64,000 bases of DNA from Fibrobacter sp. UWB11 (GTDB lineage: Bacteria; Fibrobacterota; Fibrobacteria; Fibrobacterales; Fibrobacteraceae). The translations under genes and the position numbers were made by a program. The notes below the pieces were generated by a model. The model saw only the letters and a list, made by a program, of their open reading frames with translations. It did no database searches and had not been told where the DNA came from. Position 1 is the stretch's first letter. Each line of letters opens with the position of its first letter. Positions 62,787 through 64,000 of this stretch are shown here, piece by piece. The DNA lies in NCBI RefSeq assembly GCF_900143015.1, contig NZ_FSRT01000001.1, positions 1,364,001 to 1,428,000 of the forward strand, written 5' to 3'.

Positions 62787-64000
62787 TTACTGATTAACAT
62801 AGAGCGATGCTCGGCCCGAAGTCTTTGCAGTCACATAGATTACGTACATGCCGTTTTCTCCATTCGGATGATCCGGAATATCAACATACAAATCATTAGT
62901 TGAATTCGTATGAGCCCTGAATTTGCCATCCCAGAACCAATCAAGTTCAGGAATCGGAGCATTTTCTGCGTTATTGCCCCTGATGCAAATATTCGGAGTC
63001 CAATATGGATTGCCCTGCGGATAATCCGTGCAAACAAGCTTAATCGTCTTGCCCGCTTCAAACACAATAACTTCAGGCAACGTACCAATAGTTTCTACAC
63101 GTTCATCTGTATTTGTGTTGTTAGAAGAACCCTGGTTGTTTTCGCCTTGGTTTGAATTACCCTGGTTGTTGCCAGTATTGTTCTCGCCTTGGTTTGTATT
63201 ACCCTGGTTGTTGGTGTTGTTCTCGCCTTGGTTCGTGTTACCCTGGTTATTGGTGTTGTTCTCGCCTTGGTTCGTATTACCCTGGTTGTTGGTATTGTTT
63301 GAAGATTGCTGTTGTTCCACATAAAGCGGAGCATCATTGTATTCACCTTCAAACACAAGGTCCTTACCAGATTCACCATCGATATCGTCACGACGACCAT
63401 TTTCAGTATTCTGCAAAGCAATACCAGAAAGTTTACCCTGATAGTACTTCTGTTCCATAGTCTGAACCTGCACACCATCATTATCGAGATATGCTTCGTT
63501 CGTTCCCTGGAAATACTGATTATCTTCGAGAACAATTTCCACATCCGGGCGGAACACACCAATCGGGTTATTATTTTCGAGTTTGAGCGAAGCATTGTCA
63601 CCCAAAACCACATCATCGCCATCGCCAGTTCTGATATAATCTTTACCATCACCGCCAACGACAACATCGCGGTCTATACCTGTATGAATTACATCATCAG
63701 TACGGACATTCCTTGCAGCATCAGCAGATACACTCATCGATGTTGCAGAAATCACGCGATTCTTGTAATCCGATAGATTTTCGTTACCCGCAAAAGGAAT
63801 ATCGAGATCGAAATCAAGCATGGCATCATCACCAAAGACAAGGTCCTTGTCATGATCGCCACCAACTGCGATATCGCCTGTACGTTTTGCACCAGAAACA
63901 ATCTGCACACCCGTAAACACCGGAATGTCATTGGGCTGCTGGTTGCCGACTCCAGTTTGTACGCAACGAATTTGTACAGTATATTCAGCAGTCTTGATTC
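62787..64000 (-). CDS. RTX-like surface protein, C-terminal part (gene runs off right edge)
   Basis: Open frame of about 404 codons continuing past the right edge with no stop upstream, so the true start is outside; a GTG at 63920 is internal. Contains RTX/hemolysin-type nonapeptide-like units (GIDRDVVVGGDGKDYIRTGD, GDDVVLGDNA), scattered GKDLVFG units, an Asn/Gln/Thr-rich tract with a 12-residue repeat TNNQGNTNQGEN (about 63127-63299), and a final beta-sandwich domain (VIVFEAGKTIKLVC ... ASLYVNQ). Probably a very large calcium-binding adhesin, the likely cargo of the SecA and M50-HlyD genes downstream. Terminator at 62724. Confidence 0.8.
   Translation of the reverse strand, partial: IKTAEYTVQIRCVQTGVGNQQPNDIPVFTGVQIVSGAKRTGDIAVGGDHDKDLVFGDDAMLDFDLDIPFAGNENLSDYKNRVISATSMSVSADAARNVRTDDVIHTGIDRDVVVGGDGKDYIRTGDGDDVVLGDNASLKLENNNPIGVFRPDVEIVLEDNQYFQGTNEAYLDNDGVQVQTMEQKYYQGKLSGIALQNTENGRRDDIDGESGKDLVFEGEYNDAPLYVEQQQSSNNTNNQGNTNQGENNTNNQGNTNQGENNTNNQGNTNQGENNTGNNQGNSNQGENNQGSSNNTNTDERVETIGTLPEVIVFEAGKTIKLVCTDYPQGNPYWTPNICIRGNNAENAPIPELDWFWDGKFRAHTNSTNDLYVDIPDHPNGENGMYVIYVTAKTSGRASLYVNQ
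63127..63299. repeat. 36-bp coding tandem repeat in the RTX-like gene
   Basis: Three near-exact 36-bp units plus degenerate ones, encoding TNNQGNTNQGEN repeats, with a few synonymous changes (Q/G codons conserved). No spacers, so not a CRISPR array. Confidence 0.75.

Noticed and set aside
63127-63299. CRISPR array in the right-end repeats
   Set aside because: Repeats are contiguous, in frame and coding, with no spacers and no cas genes nearby.

Overview
The window looks like chromosomal DNA of a Fibrobacter-type bacterium (Fibrobacterota). Reasons: a C-terminal module of the 'Fibrobacter succinogenes major paralogous domain' type; many lipoproteins with poly-serine linkers; secreted proteins with C-terminal sorting-domain-like, basic tails; PCMD, CAP and PEGA proteins; and vigorous Gram-negative outer-membrane beta-barrel content. 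No rRNA, insertion sequence, phage or CRISPR array was found. Promoters that can be read share a TATATT or TATAAT -10 box.

Layout. 1-12.9 kb: minus-strand surface/secretion genes (cut lipoprotein, cadherin-repeat protein, PEGA/beta-barrel protein, unknown secreted protein, HExxH protein with beta-helix, membrane protein, PEGA/FSU-major protein). 13-17.9 kb: trifunctional Aas-like phospholipid acyl recycling protein and an M24 aminopeptidase. 17.9-21.5 kb: lipoprotein, phoH, and the cyclic-di-AMP phosphodiesterase pgpH. 21.6-22.5 kb: tRNA-Asp, small membrane protein, tRNA-Val, tRNA-Asp, with readable promoters and terminators. 22.6-27.3 kb: envelope proteins, M23 endopeptidase, Nif3-like protein. 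27.4-31 kb: metK with a leader hairpin and secreted proteins. 31-34.5 kb: an AT-richer patch with a NERD-domain protein, a small basic protein, a lipoprotein and a membrane protein. 34.5-41.4 kb: tilS-ftsH-folP-cdaA-FGE-like gene train with overlapping ends. 41.5-47.3 kb: amino-acid ABC transporter with a rearranged binding domain, PCMD/outer-membrane pair, CAP protein. 47.4-52.5 kb: ABC-F ATPase, DUF5662, CvfB-like, OmpA, porin-like barrel. 52.7-58.4 kb: tRNA-Glu, PpiD-like chaperone, nadB, Ser/Thr kinase, CvpA. 58.5-64 kb: short SecA-like ATPase, PqqD-M50-HlyD fusion, and the C-terminal end of a large RTX-like Asn/Gln-rich protein running off the right edge.

Two observations stand out. First, tilS carries five short palindromic repeats of families otherwise seen between genes here, inserted in frame as three extra protein segments. 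Second, the right end combines a truncated SecA with a PqqD/site-2-protease/HlyD fusion beside a giant RTX-like surface protein, which looks like a dedicated, non-standard export or maturation system. Also notable are a glutamine-type ABC transporter protein whose two binding-protein lobes are in reversed order, and the presence of both cyclic-di-AMP synthase (cdaA) and phosphodiesterase (pgpH).
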